Origin: Trichostrongylus colubriformis
Lineage: Eukaryota; Nematoda; Chromadorea; Rhabditida; Trichostrongylidae
Assembly (NCBI GenBank): GCA_963978905.1
Contig: OZ022258.1
Location: forward strand, 57,954,591 to 58,018,590
Reading direction: 5' to 3'
Length of the DNA: 64,000 nucleotides
Position 1 is the stretch's first letter; each line of letters begins with the position of its first letter. Made by a program: the position numbers and the translations under genes. Of this stretch, positions 11,241 through 24,575 are shown one piece after another. The notes under the pieces were generated by a model. The model was not told the origin of the DNA. It did no database searches and worked only from the letters and a program-made list of their open reading frames with translations.

Positions 11241-12921
11241 AATTGACTAGGAGAGGGTGCAGTTAGCTTTTGTATATTCCTACGTGGTAAATTTTTGTGA
11301 CTTAATGCAGGATATGGTGGGAAAACGGGAATTGACGAAAACATTTTTTTAGTAACATACTTATCTAATTATCAATATTTTTACTATTTCAATAATCGCG
11401 ACGGGTCCTTCCGAGCTTTTATTCCCTCACCGTTTCCTTTTACGTTCCTCTAAACTCTTTTTTTAGACATTATGGCCATTACATTGACCGATAACATCTT
11501 GAATGCACGTGACCAGAGATAAATATCTCAGATCTGTCGTCGGAAGGAACTCAAGAGAAATTAATTAAAAAATGTTAAAAAATTTATTAAATGTGCTTTG
11601 CTCAGTCAGACGATTTCTGCTGCAACAACGTACAATACCGCTCACATTTTTTGGAAATCGGCACCAGGCGGCGGATTAATCCGCGCAAACCGTCGCACCG
11701 TCACAACTTCGTTTAAGATGAGTATAATACGAAAAATGAAAAGCGTCGGATTTATCTTGATGCGACGAATTCAACGACTTATAAAATGTCGGGTTTGATA
11801 AGTGGGTCACCAGCTTCCTGGTGAAAGCTGCAAAAATTCCCTTTTTTTTCCATAGCTTTTTTTCGTAGATGCTATTAGATCTCTGTTGCGGAAATCAATC
11901 ACCTGTCCCTCTCCTCCCTTTAAGTGGGTAGACAAAAATAAATCTTAACAACATGAAAACGTTTTCAAAATATGCGTATCGATTAGAAGTCATTAATTTA
12001 TGAAAAAATGTGGATTAAGCAAAAATCGACGAGAGTTTACCTTCACTTTCCCAACCCGGCGCAGAACATACCATGTACCAGAGAGACAGCGATGAGATCG
12101 CGAATATACCGGGAAGGATGAATAGTCGTGTCATTGATCGGATGATCCTCTCAGCAAAAGAAGAAATTTGACACTATCGATCGATTGTATCGATTGCGGT
12201 CACGACGGCAAAATGCGGTCGGCTTCTTCGTATGTTGCGCGTTGTGTGGACGAAAATATGTGGTTAGCGGCTATCCATTTCTTGGCTGATACCCGTCCGT
12301 GGTCGTGGTGATCGTCGTCCGCCCACCCCCAATACGGAAACCGGCTAAGTTGTCGGGGCTGCTGCTGATGATGATGGGCTGATGGCTTAGTCTGCTGATC
12401 CGACACACTGCAAACGAGATTATCAATCGTGGATCAATAGCGGACAGCTTCGATCACAACGGGGGGGGGGGGGGAGGGGGTGATTCAGAAGGATAGATTA
12501 TTCAGTTTGGAGGAGTGCTGAGGAGGGGAGCGGTTGAAAAATGAACATCCACGAGAACCGGATAATGAGGAGTGGTTTGAGTAGAATGGCAATAAAAAAG
12601 GAGGAGGCAAAATGAGGCTCAACGAGAACAACTGGTCTTTGGATGTTTTGTGGAATACAAAGGAAGCGAAACTATAAACAGGAACGATAAAAAACGCCTT
12701 GTGGGCTACTCTGTTCATCCGAGCGTGTCTTTTTGCCAAAGCCTTAGTGAAGAGATGGGGAGGTTCCTTTCTCTTTTTTGATCCAGGTAAAAAGAGCGTG
12801 CATCATGGTGAGACGCCCCTCTCCCTCATGGCGACAGCACCGTATTTTGAACATCGGTTCCAGAAAAGTGTAGTATATGGAAGGCGGTTCTTTTGGACAT
12901 TTATCAGATTGACCTTCCGTA
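11241..12921. other. Intergenic or upstream sequence, nothing recognised
   Basis: AT-rich sequence with a poly-G tract at 12462-12480 and a (gat)n-like stretch near 12370. It would include the promoter of the TMEM41A-like gene if the candidate first exon is right, but no core element can be defended. Confidence 0.3.
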
Positions 12922-13225
12922 GGCCGCGTACATACTTTGCGCACCGGCGCCGGCACCGGCAGCGACGGCGTCAAAATCATGTGGCCGCCACCGACCACGG
13001 CGGTATTCTGACGACGTGCTTTGTAATAAAAAATGCCAATATTTGAAAGCCAAAATCGAATAAGGATTACAGGGCTTTCGCCACGATCATCATACTAGTG
13101 TGGCTGGGTCAAACGTCCTACAAAGGAAGAGCGTCATCAGAGTGTCGCCGTGGTCAGGTGCGAGCACATGATGTTGATGCCGTCGCCGCCGGTGCCGGCG
13201 TCGGTGCGCAAAATATGAACGGCCT
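12922..13225. mobile_element. Palindromic MITE, GGCCGC...TACTTTGCGCACC family
   Basis: The left arm gcgtacatactttgcgcacc ggcgccggc and the right arm gccggcgtcggtgcgcaaaatatgaacggcc are reverse complements. Inside, tactagtgtggctgggtcaa matches the inner arm of the 51738-52087 element (tgtagtgtgattgggtcaag). The family also includes 52118-52245 and 63470-63543. Confidence 0.75.
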
Positions 13226-15920
13226 CACATTCGCCCTACCTTGACGAAAATGGAACATTAAGCTTTGAAAAAGTGGACAAAAATAGAAACATTTGAACTT
13301 TGAGAAACATGAAAAAGTGGGCAAAAATGGAAACTACTGAAACTTTGAAAAACTTTGGAAAAAGAAGAGAAACCTCAAATCAAGCGGAAAAAGGGCAAAA
13401 TACTCCACACAGTGGTAGTGAAGACCGCAGATGCTTGGCGACAATCAGACTACTGTACACCAGCCGAAACCTTTTGTGAGAATAAGGACGATATCTTGAT
13501 AAAATTTCTTTTTACTTCTTTTGCCGGCTAGAATGACCGGAATTACCTCATTTGGTGAAGTAAGGTAAGGGGTAGGGATCTTCCAATAATAACGGCATCA
13601 AACTGAAGTGAACAATGACTCGAAAAAAGTGTAAACCGCTGACAGAATCTATTTTTGTTCTGTTTTGATCAGTCTGTTTTTCGGGTAACTATCACAGGTG
13701 TGTGTGTGTGTGGAGACAAAACAGAGATCATTGCAGAGAATTTGGAAAACTGAAGAAAAGCAAAGGCAGCACTGCGATAACCTCTTCTTAACTCCGCTGT
13801 CCTCATTGGGATAAAAGCAAAAACCCGTCACGCAGCGTGCGTCACGCACAAAAACTTCAAAAAAATAAAAATCGCTTGCTTAAAAAGCGGTAGCTGTAAG
13901 TATTTATCGTATTTCCACTTGATTATTTTGAGTTTTACTGGATCAAAGAGCTCTGAATTTTTTAAAAGTATCGTAACACACCTGTGCATGCATATTAGGA
14001 AAATAATTAAATAGGATATGTAATTCGTACAAGGCACGGCAGTACAAGGAATTACTAATCATGGAGAAGTTCATGGGAAAACAATAATGACTCGTAAGAA
14101 CGATTGAAAAAAAACGGCTGGAGTAGATAAGCTCCTAGCCACCGATAGTATCTAATAACTATAGGGGAATAGTACGTGAGAAAGTAACGGAGCTGATAGG
14201 AACAGAGGTGAACCACTTGACTAATGGTCCTCGTGGAAAATGAAACACAGAGGGCGCGTCGCGATGCGAGGAGGAGCGCGTGGGATCCGAAAATCGAGGT
14301 CGTTCATGTGATTTTTGTATAGCTCGCGTCGTCCTCCGCGTCCAATCTGGGAACAAAGAGGATTCCCGGACTTTCACCGTTTATGGGATTTCAACTGAGG
14401 CTCAATCCTCCCCGGACAGCCATTCATGGCCCGAAACAAATTCGTTTCCATGATAAGTGTAACACGGATAGTTGTTCGTTTTCACAAAGACGTAAACGAA
14501 CGACTTTCGTGGGGTAAGCCTACTCAGTGATACTTTGTGATAACTGTTGGTTATACTCTGTGGTAACTGTGAGTTTATATCAGTAGTGGACTGAGCCATT
14601 TGTGGGTCGAAAGAATCTGAAATCTTTGATAAAGTGTTACACTATGTGATCATAGTTCGCATTCGAAGAGTTTCATGGAGGAACCATGGCATTTCATAAA
14701 AACTACGATACTTTGTGGTAACTGTCATACTCTATGGTAATTCGCGATACTTTATAGGAAGAATAACTTCAGCCGGCCGTAACGTATCCAATGGAAACAG
14801 ATACATTTATGTTTTTTGCTCATCTAATCGAAAATTCATTCACTGCCTTAATTTATTTATGTCTACCTTTCGCACTTCCTGTTCCTTATTGTCAAGATAA
14901 TGGCTCTAGCTTACCGTAGATCGATTATGGTAGTTTAGAGGAACTATTAAGGTCCACTCCAATAGGAGACTAAAGAATCTCAGAAAGGTAGTGGACCCCC
15001 CACCCTCCCAGAAAAGTGCTTATGAGAATTTTGTTCTAAGAAAGATACAATAAGAAGCGTAGAAGGGCTATGACATGAGCAGGAGATCAGACAGCTCCCT
15101 CCATTACACCGTCGATGAGGGAGCGTTCCGCTTTGGAAAACAAGAATGGACAACTGGTTGGAAGCTGGCTGTGCTCAGTGCCGCTATTATGCGAAATAAC
15201 TCGTTTGCCCATTGTTTTCCTCATTTTACATGAAAATGGTCACCTTTGAGTGACTTGGATAAGGCCCCACTTCAAACGAGTTACGGATTTCAGCTAAAAT
15301 TCCCAGAAAAAAAGATTCCCCGTTTCTGTTTTAAGCTTGTCATGGTGACCAAATTAACCGTATAGGGTTGCAAATCTCAGATTTAACAATTTCTCAAAAA
15401 TTTTTGCGTAGTGAAAGCGAGAGAGTGGCAAGTGCGCCGCTACCATAAATGCGTGGGATTTAGGATCAGGTCCTTGAAAAGTCCTACTCAAATGATTCAA
15501 CTGGCCATTTAAATTGGGAAAGATAACATTACTGATTTACACGTAGAGTAGCTAGGTCAATTATGCATTTAAGTGTTTATTTATTTATTGATTTTACTCA
15601 CTACTGCGGTTGGGAAATGTAAGCGGGTGCGTGGCGTATCTCAAAAGATGACTCGTCAAAGCCGAATGTACATAACATTCCTTTTAGATGTACACAAATG
15701 TGATCCTAATTTGAAATTTAAGAAAAAAGTCGATAAATACACATGTTCACCAACTTTACGGCATCTTAGTATGAAAGTAGAACTTTCAAAATTAAAAGCA
15801 ATCAATAGTTGTTCTGCAAATTCACACTAAAAGTCAGATCAAACACTCAAACTCTTTCTGTTCTCCCAGTCTGACCAAAACCTTTTAACCAAATTAATTT
15901 TTGGGCACTTCGACATGGTC
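13226..15920. other. Intergenic sequence with weak local repeats
   Basis: Nothing gene-like is recognised. Repeated words of the form gatactttgtgataactgt occur at 14525-14760 and tttgaaaaagtgg/aaactttgaaaaac at 13260-13360. A segment at 14160-14380 shares ggtcctcgtggaaa with 24195-24215. Confidence 0.35.
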
Positions 15921-15924
15921 ATAA

Positions 15925-16262
15925 TCAGGGTACACGGGGAGTCGAGGATTCCCCGACAGGGGAGTCGTAATTGACCTTTGCAGTGGGGGTCGTAATTGCT
16001 GTAGAGGTAAGCAATGTCCCAGGCTAGATGGTAAGTGGAACGTGCCGTAGCTGCGGTTACGTAAGGAGATATGGTTAAATTTAAGTGATCAACACAAAAA
16101 TCGCAGCATAAAATATTTAGTAATACCACGCAACAGATCCTGTAGAGGTGATGCAGGTGTTGACAAGGGGAGGGCCTACTGGAGATCCCGTTGACCCGCT
16201 GAAGGGAAGGGAATCGTATTGAAACAGCTATCTTCCTCGACCACTGGGTGTGCCCTGGTCAC
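15925..16262. repeat. Dispersed repeat, copy 1 (pairs with 30556-30920)
   Basis: The segments gtacacggggagtcgaggattccccgacagg, gcagaggtcagcgat-like and cctcgaccactgggtgtgccctgg correspond in order to gtacaccgagaattgcggattcctcgacagg ... cctcgacacatgggagtgccctg at 30556-30920. No frame is conserved. Confidence 0.6.
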
Positions 16263-18609
16263 AATGCAACTTCAAAAAATTTTGACGCCATGTGGTACAA
16301 GTACGTGATGCACAATTATTCGAAGAGGATACAATCAACAGCTGTTGACTCCTGCTCCTTTTTCATAGCACTTCTACTTTTTATGGTTAAATTTTTATTT
16401 TCAACAATTTCATATTTTACTCATATATCTACATTGCTTGCTTCATTCTTTCCCGATCCCTCCTATCACCAATGAGCAGAGAGGGAAAATGAGAGATCAC
16501 ATAATCAATTTTTGGCTGATTCGTGTTCAAATCTGAGACTGAACCACCTCTGGGCTGTTCTCTGGATGAGGAGGGGACATTTTATGAAATATTAAACATC
16601 TATGCATCACTGACATGTCATACTTGTTAAACATACTGTTATTGACATGGGTTTACATGTTCGACGTCTCACTTATGCCCACAGATACTATGTAAAAAAC
16701 ACCTCTCGAACAGTGGCTTCTGAAATGCCCCCCCCCCCTCTCCGCCGCGATTAGTATAGCTCACCCTACCTGTTTCCGGCTTCTTTTTTCAGCAAATCGT
16801 TTGTATTGCTTTCTTCCAGTCTTTTCCCGGATGATAGTGTTATTCTTTGAGACTTAATGGAGGGGGGGGGGGGGGACAAAAATAACCATGAGAAAACTTG
16901 TTTCTGCTCTCACTTTGGCAGTAGCCGAGTAGGGCCTTGCGCCATGGAGGAAGGAGGGAAGCCGTGGCGAGGGTTCTCAATTATCTTGCTAAATATAGGA
17001 ATAGATCCCTTCAGCCCAGAATAAAGCTCCTATTCTATACAAAAGCTTAAGGCTCTTCGAGCTGCTCTCACTAACGTCATCCGTCTGCTTAATATAGTAG
17101 TGTTAATGCAGTTGCCGTGATGAGTCAAGGTGACATTATCGCTCTTATCTGTTTGGATATCTGTTTGGATGCGGAGCGGCACGATTATTTTTGATCGAGC
17201 CTTTTAGGATGCGTCATACCTGCTCAGACGAGGTTTCTTCAGAGACACTAAACGCTCGTCGGGCCAAGACTGCAGCTTTCTGAACTGAGATGAACATCAT
17301 AGGGATGTTATTTATATATTTATTTATTTATGCGTCCTGTGACACGCCTTCATAAATATAATACAAAGCTGTAGGTAGGACTGAGGCGGGCAAAGGTTGA
17401 TTAGAGGCACTTTCCGCGTTAGGAGAGCGACCATAACCGGGATTAATAATGAACCCAGAGCCGCTTATTCACTCAGTAACAGTGAAAAAAATAGCAAGAA
17501 AAACCAATAACCTCAGAAATGGGGACCGCATCCCTCACCAATTGGTCACCAATTGGGTGGGGTCACCAATTGGTGGGCGGGGTCCCAGTTGCCTCCCGCG
17601 GGCATTGCGCTGCCGGGATTGCTCGGGGCGCCGCTCTAAGGGTACAGCCGCGACAGTTACCTGGGGTCTATAGGCTTCGGCAGGGTAAATAGCAGGTAAG
17701 ATTATCGCGGAAAATGCCTTTAAGAAGCACTCCTGAAATCGGAGAACCAACCAAATCTCTTAGAACAAAAACATTTCAAATACTATAAAGGAGAGAATTA
17801 TATATTGGGCTTGAAAATTGAAAAGAATCATGGTGCTATCCTGATGATGGCCGGGTGGGGGGGGGGGCATTTTCTCACGTTACTAATCTGAGAGTATTCA
17901 AGTGACACGTTAATCGTGTGCGAATGCATAGCGATGTGTGACATTTAACAAGTTGTACACGTTAGAGATGCATAGGTGTTCTGCACTCTAGAAAATGTCC
18001 CCCCTCCCCCACCTCACTAGAATAATATCGAATAATTCTCGTCGCTATGCAACACATTCTGAATGGCTTTCATTGCGAATCTCCTATATGGATACCCTAT
18101 AACCAGATCACTCCATGAAAAGTTCTGGAGATATACACTCATATGAAGCACGCAAAAATTCCTAGAATTTATTAAAAATTGTTCTAAAAGTGCATTTTTC
18201 GCATCGAACGCCAAAAGACATAGTATTTGATTTCGTCCTCTCCAATCAACAGGTCAAGTGCAACCTCGTTCTAAGAACTTCACGGCATGTATGGAATGGA
18301 GAATCTACATGGGGTCGTATCTTGGGTTGGGAGGAAAGGGTCGTGATTTTTATCAAGAAACTCGCGTAATCCACATCGATCTCTAGGTATTAGCAGGGAG
18401 TGTCGATTGACGACCTCCGTTTTGGGGATTTCTAGGTAAGGAGAATATTTTAAAGTATTAAGGACACCAGTGATGGAAGGGAGGGAGTCGTCAATTTGGG
18501 GGAGAGACATTTTTCTTAAAAAATTGACTCAAGGTGGCTTGACCCTATACAATTTTGTCCAGCTTAAGCTAGGTTTTTATATCAGCAGATAAATTCGCTA
18601 TAGAAAATC
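16263..18609. other. Intergenic sequence, no gene recognised
   Basis: Contains poly-C (16729-16738) and poly-G (16861-16875) runs and a short cluster of caccaattggt words at 17537-17575. Minus-strand frames at 18017-18214 and 18280-18510 look partly coding-like but match no family I know. Confidence 0.35.
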
Positions 18610-19020
18610 GGCACCAACCGATGTGGTCGAAGAGGTGATTTTTGGAAAACTTTTCGATTCAGCTGCAAACTTCTACCCAGGGGTAATTGGACCCGTAGAA
18701 CACGAATATGACATTCGTTTGGCGCGAAACTGCTTGGCGCCTGCGCCATAGGCGACGGCTCCAAGATGGAGTCCATGGCGCAGGCACCAAGCGGTTTCGC
18801 GTCAAACGAATGTCATATTCGTGCTCTACGGGTCGGAATACCCTTTGGGACAAATTTTGAGCGAGTTTGGTGATCCACTCCATTTTGGCGCAGGCGCCAA
18901 ACGGTTTCACGCCAAACGAATGTCATATTCGTGTTCTTCAAGTCCTATTACCCCTGGGTAGGAGTTTGCAGCCGAATCGAAAAGTTTTCCAAAAATCATC
19001 TCTTCGACCACATCGGTTGA
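18610..19020. mobile_element. Foldback element with a third internal arm copy
   Basis: The left arm (18610-18730: cgatgtggtcgaagaggtga ... catattcg reversed) pairs with the right arm (18905-19020: cgaatgtcatattcgtgttc ... atctcttcgaccacatcgg). A third copy of the inner piece, aaacgaatgtcatattcgtg, lies at 18806-18828. Identity is high enough to form a long hairpin. Confidence 0.8.
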
Positions 19021-19115
19021 TGAGGTAGCGGGGTAGGTCTGAGTAAAAAGTGCCAGAAAATCAATCTCCATTGTGAATGATTTGATGGCTGATTGAAAAA
19101 ACCTAGAGAGGAAAT

Positions 19116-19412
19116 AAAAAATAAGTAGTGCATAAAATAGATAGTTGGTGTTTCGCATCTATGCTAAGCTAATGAAAAAGGAAGTATGATTTATTGTAAG
19201 AGTGAGAACTAGGAAAGATTAATTGAGATAAAGGAGTGATTGAGTGGCTCGTTTCAATTCACAATTCACAGTCCTAACAATGATGGAAAGAAAAAGATTA
19301 AGACCAGAAGAAGAATGAAAAGCTAAAGTTTATCAAGAATTCATCGAAAAATAAAATTTAACAGTGCGCAAAATAAATAATTGCTGTTCCGCATTCAAGC
19401 TGAGCTAGTAAC
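19116..19412 (+). repeat. Diverged direct duplication, 230 bp apart
   Basis: The segment 19116-19176 (agtgcataaaatagatagttggtgtttcgcatctatgctaagctaat) and 19347-19412 (agtgcgcaaaataaataattgctgttccgcattcaagctgagctag) align throughout with many substitutions. Confidence 0.5.
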
Positions 19413-19704
19413 CAGCGATAATACAGAAAAGACGGTGGAAAAGCAGTTGAATAATGCGAAACGGAATGAAATGATAGTGGAAGTTGCGAGGGCAGAGAGA
19501 GTTCTGGAAGCACTCCATGCTGCTGCGAGTTCGAGGAAGCCGAGTGATCACTGGGATTTCGATCCACATATCTCTCGGGGCAACACACGTCGGCCCATTA
19601 GCAGTTCCACCCCCTCGCGCCTTTTAATTTATTCACGGGAACACAAACACCAGCATGTCCAGCCTGCACAGAGCAACTCCAGTGAAAAGAAATTATTGGG
19701 ATGA
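19381..19704 (+). CDS. Unidentified 107-codon frame, possible exon
   Basis: An open frame with helix-forming, charged composition (AKRNEMIVEVARAERVLEAL) followed by a basic, serine-rich tail. It has no recognised domain, membrane segment or clear splice partners. It overlaps the duplicated segment at its start. It could be a coding exon or chance. Confidence 0.25.
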   Translation: MLFRIQAELVTSDNTEKTVEKQLNNAKRNEMIVEVARAERVLEALHAAASSRKPSDHWDFDPHISRGNTRRPISSSTPSRLLIYSREHKHQHVQPAQSNSSEKKLLG

Positions 19705-21116
19705 GGACAATGTAGCAGCAGGGGTGGCGCGATCGAGGAATATCCTCAGTGATCTGAATGAACAGAAAACTTACGCCTATTTCTATCGTCGTGAGACAGC
19801 TCTATTTTTATAGTTTTTCTTTTACATTCTCTATACAACTGTTTTAAGTGTGGATTATTATTTTTATTTTCGTATATTACAGTTTAAACGCTCTTGGACA
19901 AGCATCTGTAGTACCTTTAATTAAATGAAAGACAATAAATAAATAATGAAAAATAAAGTGCTCAGATCCGTGTGCAGTCCACTTGAGAGCTACGCCCACA
20001 TTGACCAACCCAGGATCGTGGGACTTTGCATTCTATCTGTCCTATCATTCCTTCTGTCCAAATCAAATGCCTACATTCGAGCTAACGCTTCCGTGATTCT
20101 TGATGAGGAGGGATTAAATGGGGCCTCAACGGAATAGAAGGAATGGGTTCACTTTATTTATGAAACCCGACTGAAAGAGGTACAGCCAGACGCACTTTTA
20201 ATTCCTCCGCTACGTTGCCCAAAGATCTGGCATAAAAAAAGAAAACACTTCTTGAAAGGAGGTTTTTTCTAAACTCCACCGGATAATCTGGAAATTCTGG
20301 TTTCTTATCGAGATTTCCCTTTCCGAAATAAAAAGCGTTGCGTGAAAATTGTCATTTTATGGGCAGTATAAGTAAATGGTTAATCATGCATAACAGTAGC
20401 TGAGAATACACCGCGTGAACCGGCCTCCCTGTTCAGAGGCCTTACCCAATCGCCTCAAAAAAGCAGCGAGGGGTGAAGTATGCCGAAACGATGGAAATAC
20501 GAAAGTTGGATGATTATGAGATGAATTACAGGATTGTTACTGTTTCTGTGGTCTAGGAAATGTGAAAATCATGATAATATTGATAGCATAATGGAGTATT
20601 GAGAAAAGACACCAACCTTTATTGCGCAAAAGTGAAAAATTCAAAACTTAGCTGGATTATTGAAAACTTTCGGAGTGGTATGATTGAGATGAATTATTTT
20701 AAAACAGTTACTATAAAATCACATACTAATAATTAAAATTTAGTGATGTGGGGTCCGGAAGTAGAAAGAGGTAGTGCGGTTGCGTTCCGCACGTATGTTT
20801 CTAGGCTTCCACTGGTAAGGGTAGTCAGGGCTGAATATGAAAATGTTATTGACTGTGAAAGTCGAGGTCTTGATAGTCAAAAGTGGAAAAAAACAGAGCA
20901 AAACACAAAGCAGTCAGAAACCCGAGAAATAAGCCCCACCTCACAATGTTAGTTCCGAAAGGAGGCGAGTGTACGTTGAAAAAACAATAAAGGAAGTGGC
21001 AGCTGTTGAAAAAGACGCCTCCTCTATGCTAGCTTCTTGCACCGGGAATTCGCCACATACATGTACGCTTCTTGAATTCCTATTTTTCACTTGGATTACT
21101 TTTTGAGTTCTTATTA
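19705..21116. other. AT-rich intergenic sequence
   Basis: No gene is supported. Short frames at 19946-20137 and 20743-20952 show no recognised domain. Confidence 0.3.
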
Positions 21117-21796
21117 TTAGGTTGTCGGGAAAGTTCTTTCGTTTTTTAAAACTTGCTTTTTTCCCTCAAAACTGCTTTCCAGAAATTTCTTCTGTACATA
21201 TATGTATATGTAGTACAAGTTCTCACGCATCTATAGGTATTATTGTCTTCCATCTCCCCGATAACCTTTTTCGGCAAAATAAACATATCAAAGGTCAACC
21301 TCATTTTCAATACAAAAATTATAGAAAATTTTTTCTTTGAATGGCGTTAGACAGGGAAAGGAAAAGGTGATAATCCGATGGAGCAAGATCACGGCTATAA
21401 GGTGGATGGGGTAGCAATTTTTATCCAAGCTCGAGAATTTTTTGGCGAGTCATTTTTTCAATAGTGGTAAAAAATTTTTTGAATTTTTTTTCAAAAAATT
21501 TTGGAGCTTGGATAAAAATTGCTGCCTTATAGCCCTGATCTTGCTCCATCGGATTATCACCTTTTCCTTTCCCTGTCTAATGCCATTCAAAGAAAAAAAA
21601 TTAGAATTGAAAATGAGGTGACTTTTGATGTTTTTATTTTGCCGAAAAGGGTTATCCGGGAGATGGAAGACAACAATACCTATAGATGCGTGAGAACTTG
21701 TACTACATATATTTGTACAGAAGAAATTGCTGGAAAGCAGTTTTGAGGGAAAAAAGCAAGTTTTTAAAAAACGAAAGAACTTTCCCGACAACCTAA
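21117..21796. mobile_element. Palindromic element made of two inverted mariner transposase 3' ends, copy 1
   Basis: The two arms are reverse complements almost to the centre (about 21457). The plus-strand arm (21519-21746) encodes the C-terminal end of a mariner (DD34D) transposase: LPYSPDLAPSDYHLFLSLSN, a canonical catalytic-region motif, then a diverged tail. The left arm encodes the same on the minus strand. The ends read TTAGGTTGTCGGGAAAGT with TA outside (21115-21116, 21797-21798). A related 664-bp copy lies at 38457-39120. Neither has an N-terminus, so both are non-autonomous. Confidence 0.9.
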
Positions 21797-22706
21797 TACT
21801 TAATTAACCCCAGCACTTTCTTAAAAATTATATTGTTCCTTTAATGGTAAAATTTTTAGTTTACTTCGTATCTCAGTACTATGATTACAATGCGATTTGG
21901 CAATACTGTGATTATAATTTGATTGGGAAAGATGTTCTGAAGGTGCACTCAGGTGCAAAAATGTGGTATTGCGTTAGAGTAGTGCTTGCGTCGAAGATTC
22001 TTACAACTGAGAGATGAAGTTGTACTTTGGTTCATTGGAGACAGAGTACTCAGAGTACTATTTAATGCTTCGTAGGAGTCTTAGTGAAGCCTGACAGCTT
22101 CTATCCTCTTCACTAGGCGCCAGTTTTAAGAACAAAAGAGAGAATTAGGGGGTTCAATCCTTCTAAAGGGTTCGTATTGCAGACTTCCAAGGGGGGGGGG
22201 TGGGGTGGGTTCGAACGATTCCAGAAATTTCTTCGGAACTACTATACTTACCTCTTTACTGCATAATGCGGGCAGACCTAATTGTATGAATAAGCGCTGA
22301 TGGAGAATTATAGAGGCAATGATGGTGCTGCAGCAAACAGTTCGAATCTCTGAGACATAAAAATCTGCTTTTGTATTATACCAATCCTCTAGAACAAACA
22401 ATTCAAAAATATCCTTGAATATGCATTAAGTGATTTCCGTCTTCCTCTATTTTTTTAACCCTTACTGCCTGAACTAGTGCGCTTCACTAGCGGGTTCTAC
22501 ATAATTCTTCTACCACCAAAGGACTTTTCAACTAATAACCCTTTTCAGTATGTCACAGTCAATGCTGCATGTGGTTAATGATCGACTATGTCGAAAACCA
22601 TTTGAACATTATCGATCGACCCCCTTAACTTAATTGTGTTTTTTCCTTCATCCAGAGGGATGTTGACCAGAGTTTCGTTTGCTTTTTCGTAAATCAAAAT
22701 CACGTA
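21797..22706. other. Intergenic sequence
   Basis: Contains a poly-G run (22190-22208). No gene or repeat family is recognised. Confidence 0.3.
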
Positions 22707-22854
22707 CAGTCCATTTCGGAGTGCCTGATAGGGCATGGCCTACGGATTTGGGTGAGAGTGTCCGCCACACACTCTCACTCTCGCCACGTACTCTCACTCT
22801 CGCTACTCACCCAAGTCCGCAGGCCACGCCCTGCCAGGCGCCCGAAATGGACTG
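22707..22854. mobile_element. 148-bp palindromic MITE with TA duplication
   Basis: Ends CAGTCCATTTCGGAGTGCCT / reverse complement, with TA outside each end. The arms contain ggcctacggatttgggtgag and ctcacccaagtccgcaggcc, around a central cactctcactctcgcc. A second copy lies at 57600-57743. Confidence 0.88.
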
Positions 22855-24269
22855 TAATTATGTAATGCGAAGGGGAAATATATTTCAGAGAAAGCTCTCA
22901 CCCATACGATAAACCTTCAACTATTTCATTTCAAATATAAAAATAATCGCACTGACTATCCTATGTACAATGCGTTTCACTAGAATTTTACTAGGAAAAA
23001 ATAGTCCTGTTGTATGGCATAAAGGAAGGATACGAACACAAGTTAAAAAAAATAAAAACATGGCTGAGAATGAAGAGCTTAAGTATTACGATCGAGAAGG
23101 GAGTGTAGTGTATTTTTGGTGTGCGTTTGATGTTCAGTATGTCCTTAATACGCAGTGTAATTGGGGCATAGTAACTACTAACTGAATGTTGGAAAGAAAA
23201 CCGTAGTGAAGTATCTACCTGCAAAAGAACTATCTCTCACTCAGCCATTTTAGGGCGACCCATGTACCAAAACTGAAATTCTTTGGTAATTATCCTCCAT
23301 CAAATGAATTTGATTGACGGTTGTGGCATAATCTTCGCACCCAACTGTTGCGAAATGGTATTGGTGTCAATAATGAAGGTGGTGTTATCGCGCTGAGGAG
23401 GGAGGGGGCATGCCGCTATTTTCACCCAAGCAAAGAGGAACGAAACTCTCACCTTTTACGCCTGAGCTTAGGCAAAAGTACGTTTGAGTGTACACATTGA
23501 CCCTTCTGATATCCTTCATAGATGCTTTGGTCTGCAACATTCTATAAGATGCCCTCCTCCCCTTACGGTAGCCCTGTGAATAGTGTTATAGTGATATCAG
23601 GGTCCTGGGTGACGGCTGGAGAGCACTTTTGGCTAAAATTATACTTTTTGGCTGGTGATTTATGACTGATGTAGTTGGATACTGCCGAAACTTGCTAGAA
23701 GCTTTGGTAGAAATCAAACATTTTTCTTTTGTGTCTATATTTCCAACTAGTCGATGTGGTGCTACAGCATGCCAAGTATGTGTTGCAAGTGTCACAATGG
23801 TGAATAGACTACGGCGTTGGCGTTGTTCGTAAACGACCGTCGGAGTTGATAAAAGATAAGAAAGGTATTATGGCGAGGCGAGTGCGACGTGAGTCATCAA
23901 AGGGTCTTCACTTTTATGCATAAAATGAACGGCCACGGGTGGCATAAAACCAATGGCCACGAAATCATACATGAATTTTAACGACATGGAATAGTAGAGA
24001 GTCCATATTTAATTCAGATGACTAATAGTCGATTATGACCATTATCCAGTTCAAAACGTCGCAAAACTGTGACAAATCGTCGTTGTCCGCTTTTCTTTGC
24101 AGCCAAAGAGGAAGTGAATCGTGAATTTTGAGGAAAGAAACGGATCTGATTCCGTTAGAAGAGAGGAATGGGGTGGTGTCTAACAAAGTCGGCGGTCCTC
24201 GTGGAAAGTGGGGGTTGCCGTGATCGCTATCTTTAGTAAGGGGAACATATCGAATAGTCCATGTGCAAT
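22855..24269. other. Intergenic sequence
   Basis: Short frames only. The stretch at 24120-24235 shares ggtcctcgtggaaa with 14217-14232 and may be a dispersed repeat. Confidence 0.3.
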
Positions 24270-24575
24270 TTAAGTTGCACCATGTGCACAATGTTTGCTC
24301 TCATCCGACAATTCGAATAATCGAGAATTTTTCAGAAAAGAAAGAATCCTTTTGAAAGAATAGAGAAGGTTGAAAAAAGCTAAAGATGCTGTGCAGAGGA
24401 AAAAAAAGTTACGGAATTGAGGTTCTGTCTGCCATATTTGAGGAATTTCATATGCAATATGTACTATACCGAGGGCTATAACTATAAATATGCCGACGGC
24501 TGAGAAAGGGAACAGAAGGATATCGGCCTTCTTGCGCCACCGATTTTTATGCGCCGTTGTTAACTTGTGGCTCAT
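24270..24575 (-). CDS. Possible exon encoding two membrane helices, unidentified
   Basis: A 101-codon frame starting with ATG encodes a basic N-terminus (HKNRWRKKADILL) and two hydrophobic segments (FSAVGIFIVIALGIVHIAY and FFFLCTASLAFFNLLY). The two-helix start is seen in many families, including DHHC acyltransferases, but no Cys-rich DHHC exon was found downstream. No splice partner is identified. Confidence 0.3.
   Translation of the reverse strand: MSHKLTTAHKNRWRKKADILLFPFSAVGIFIVIALGIVHIAYEIPQIWQTEPQFRNFFFLCTASLAFFNLLYSFKRILSFLKNSRLFELSDESKHCAHGAT

Noticed and set aside
24270..24575. DHHC palmitoyltransferase
   Set aside because: The two-helix N-terminus fits, but no DHHC Cys-rich exon is seen on the minus strand below it.
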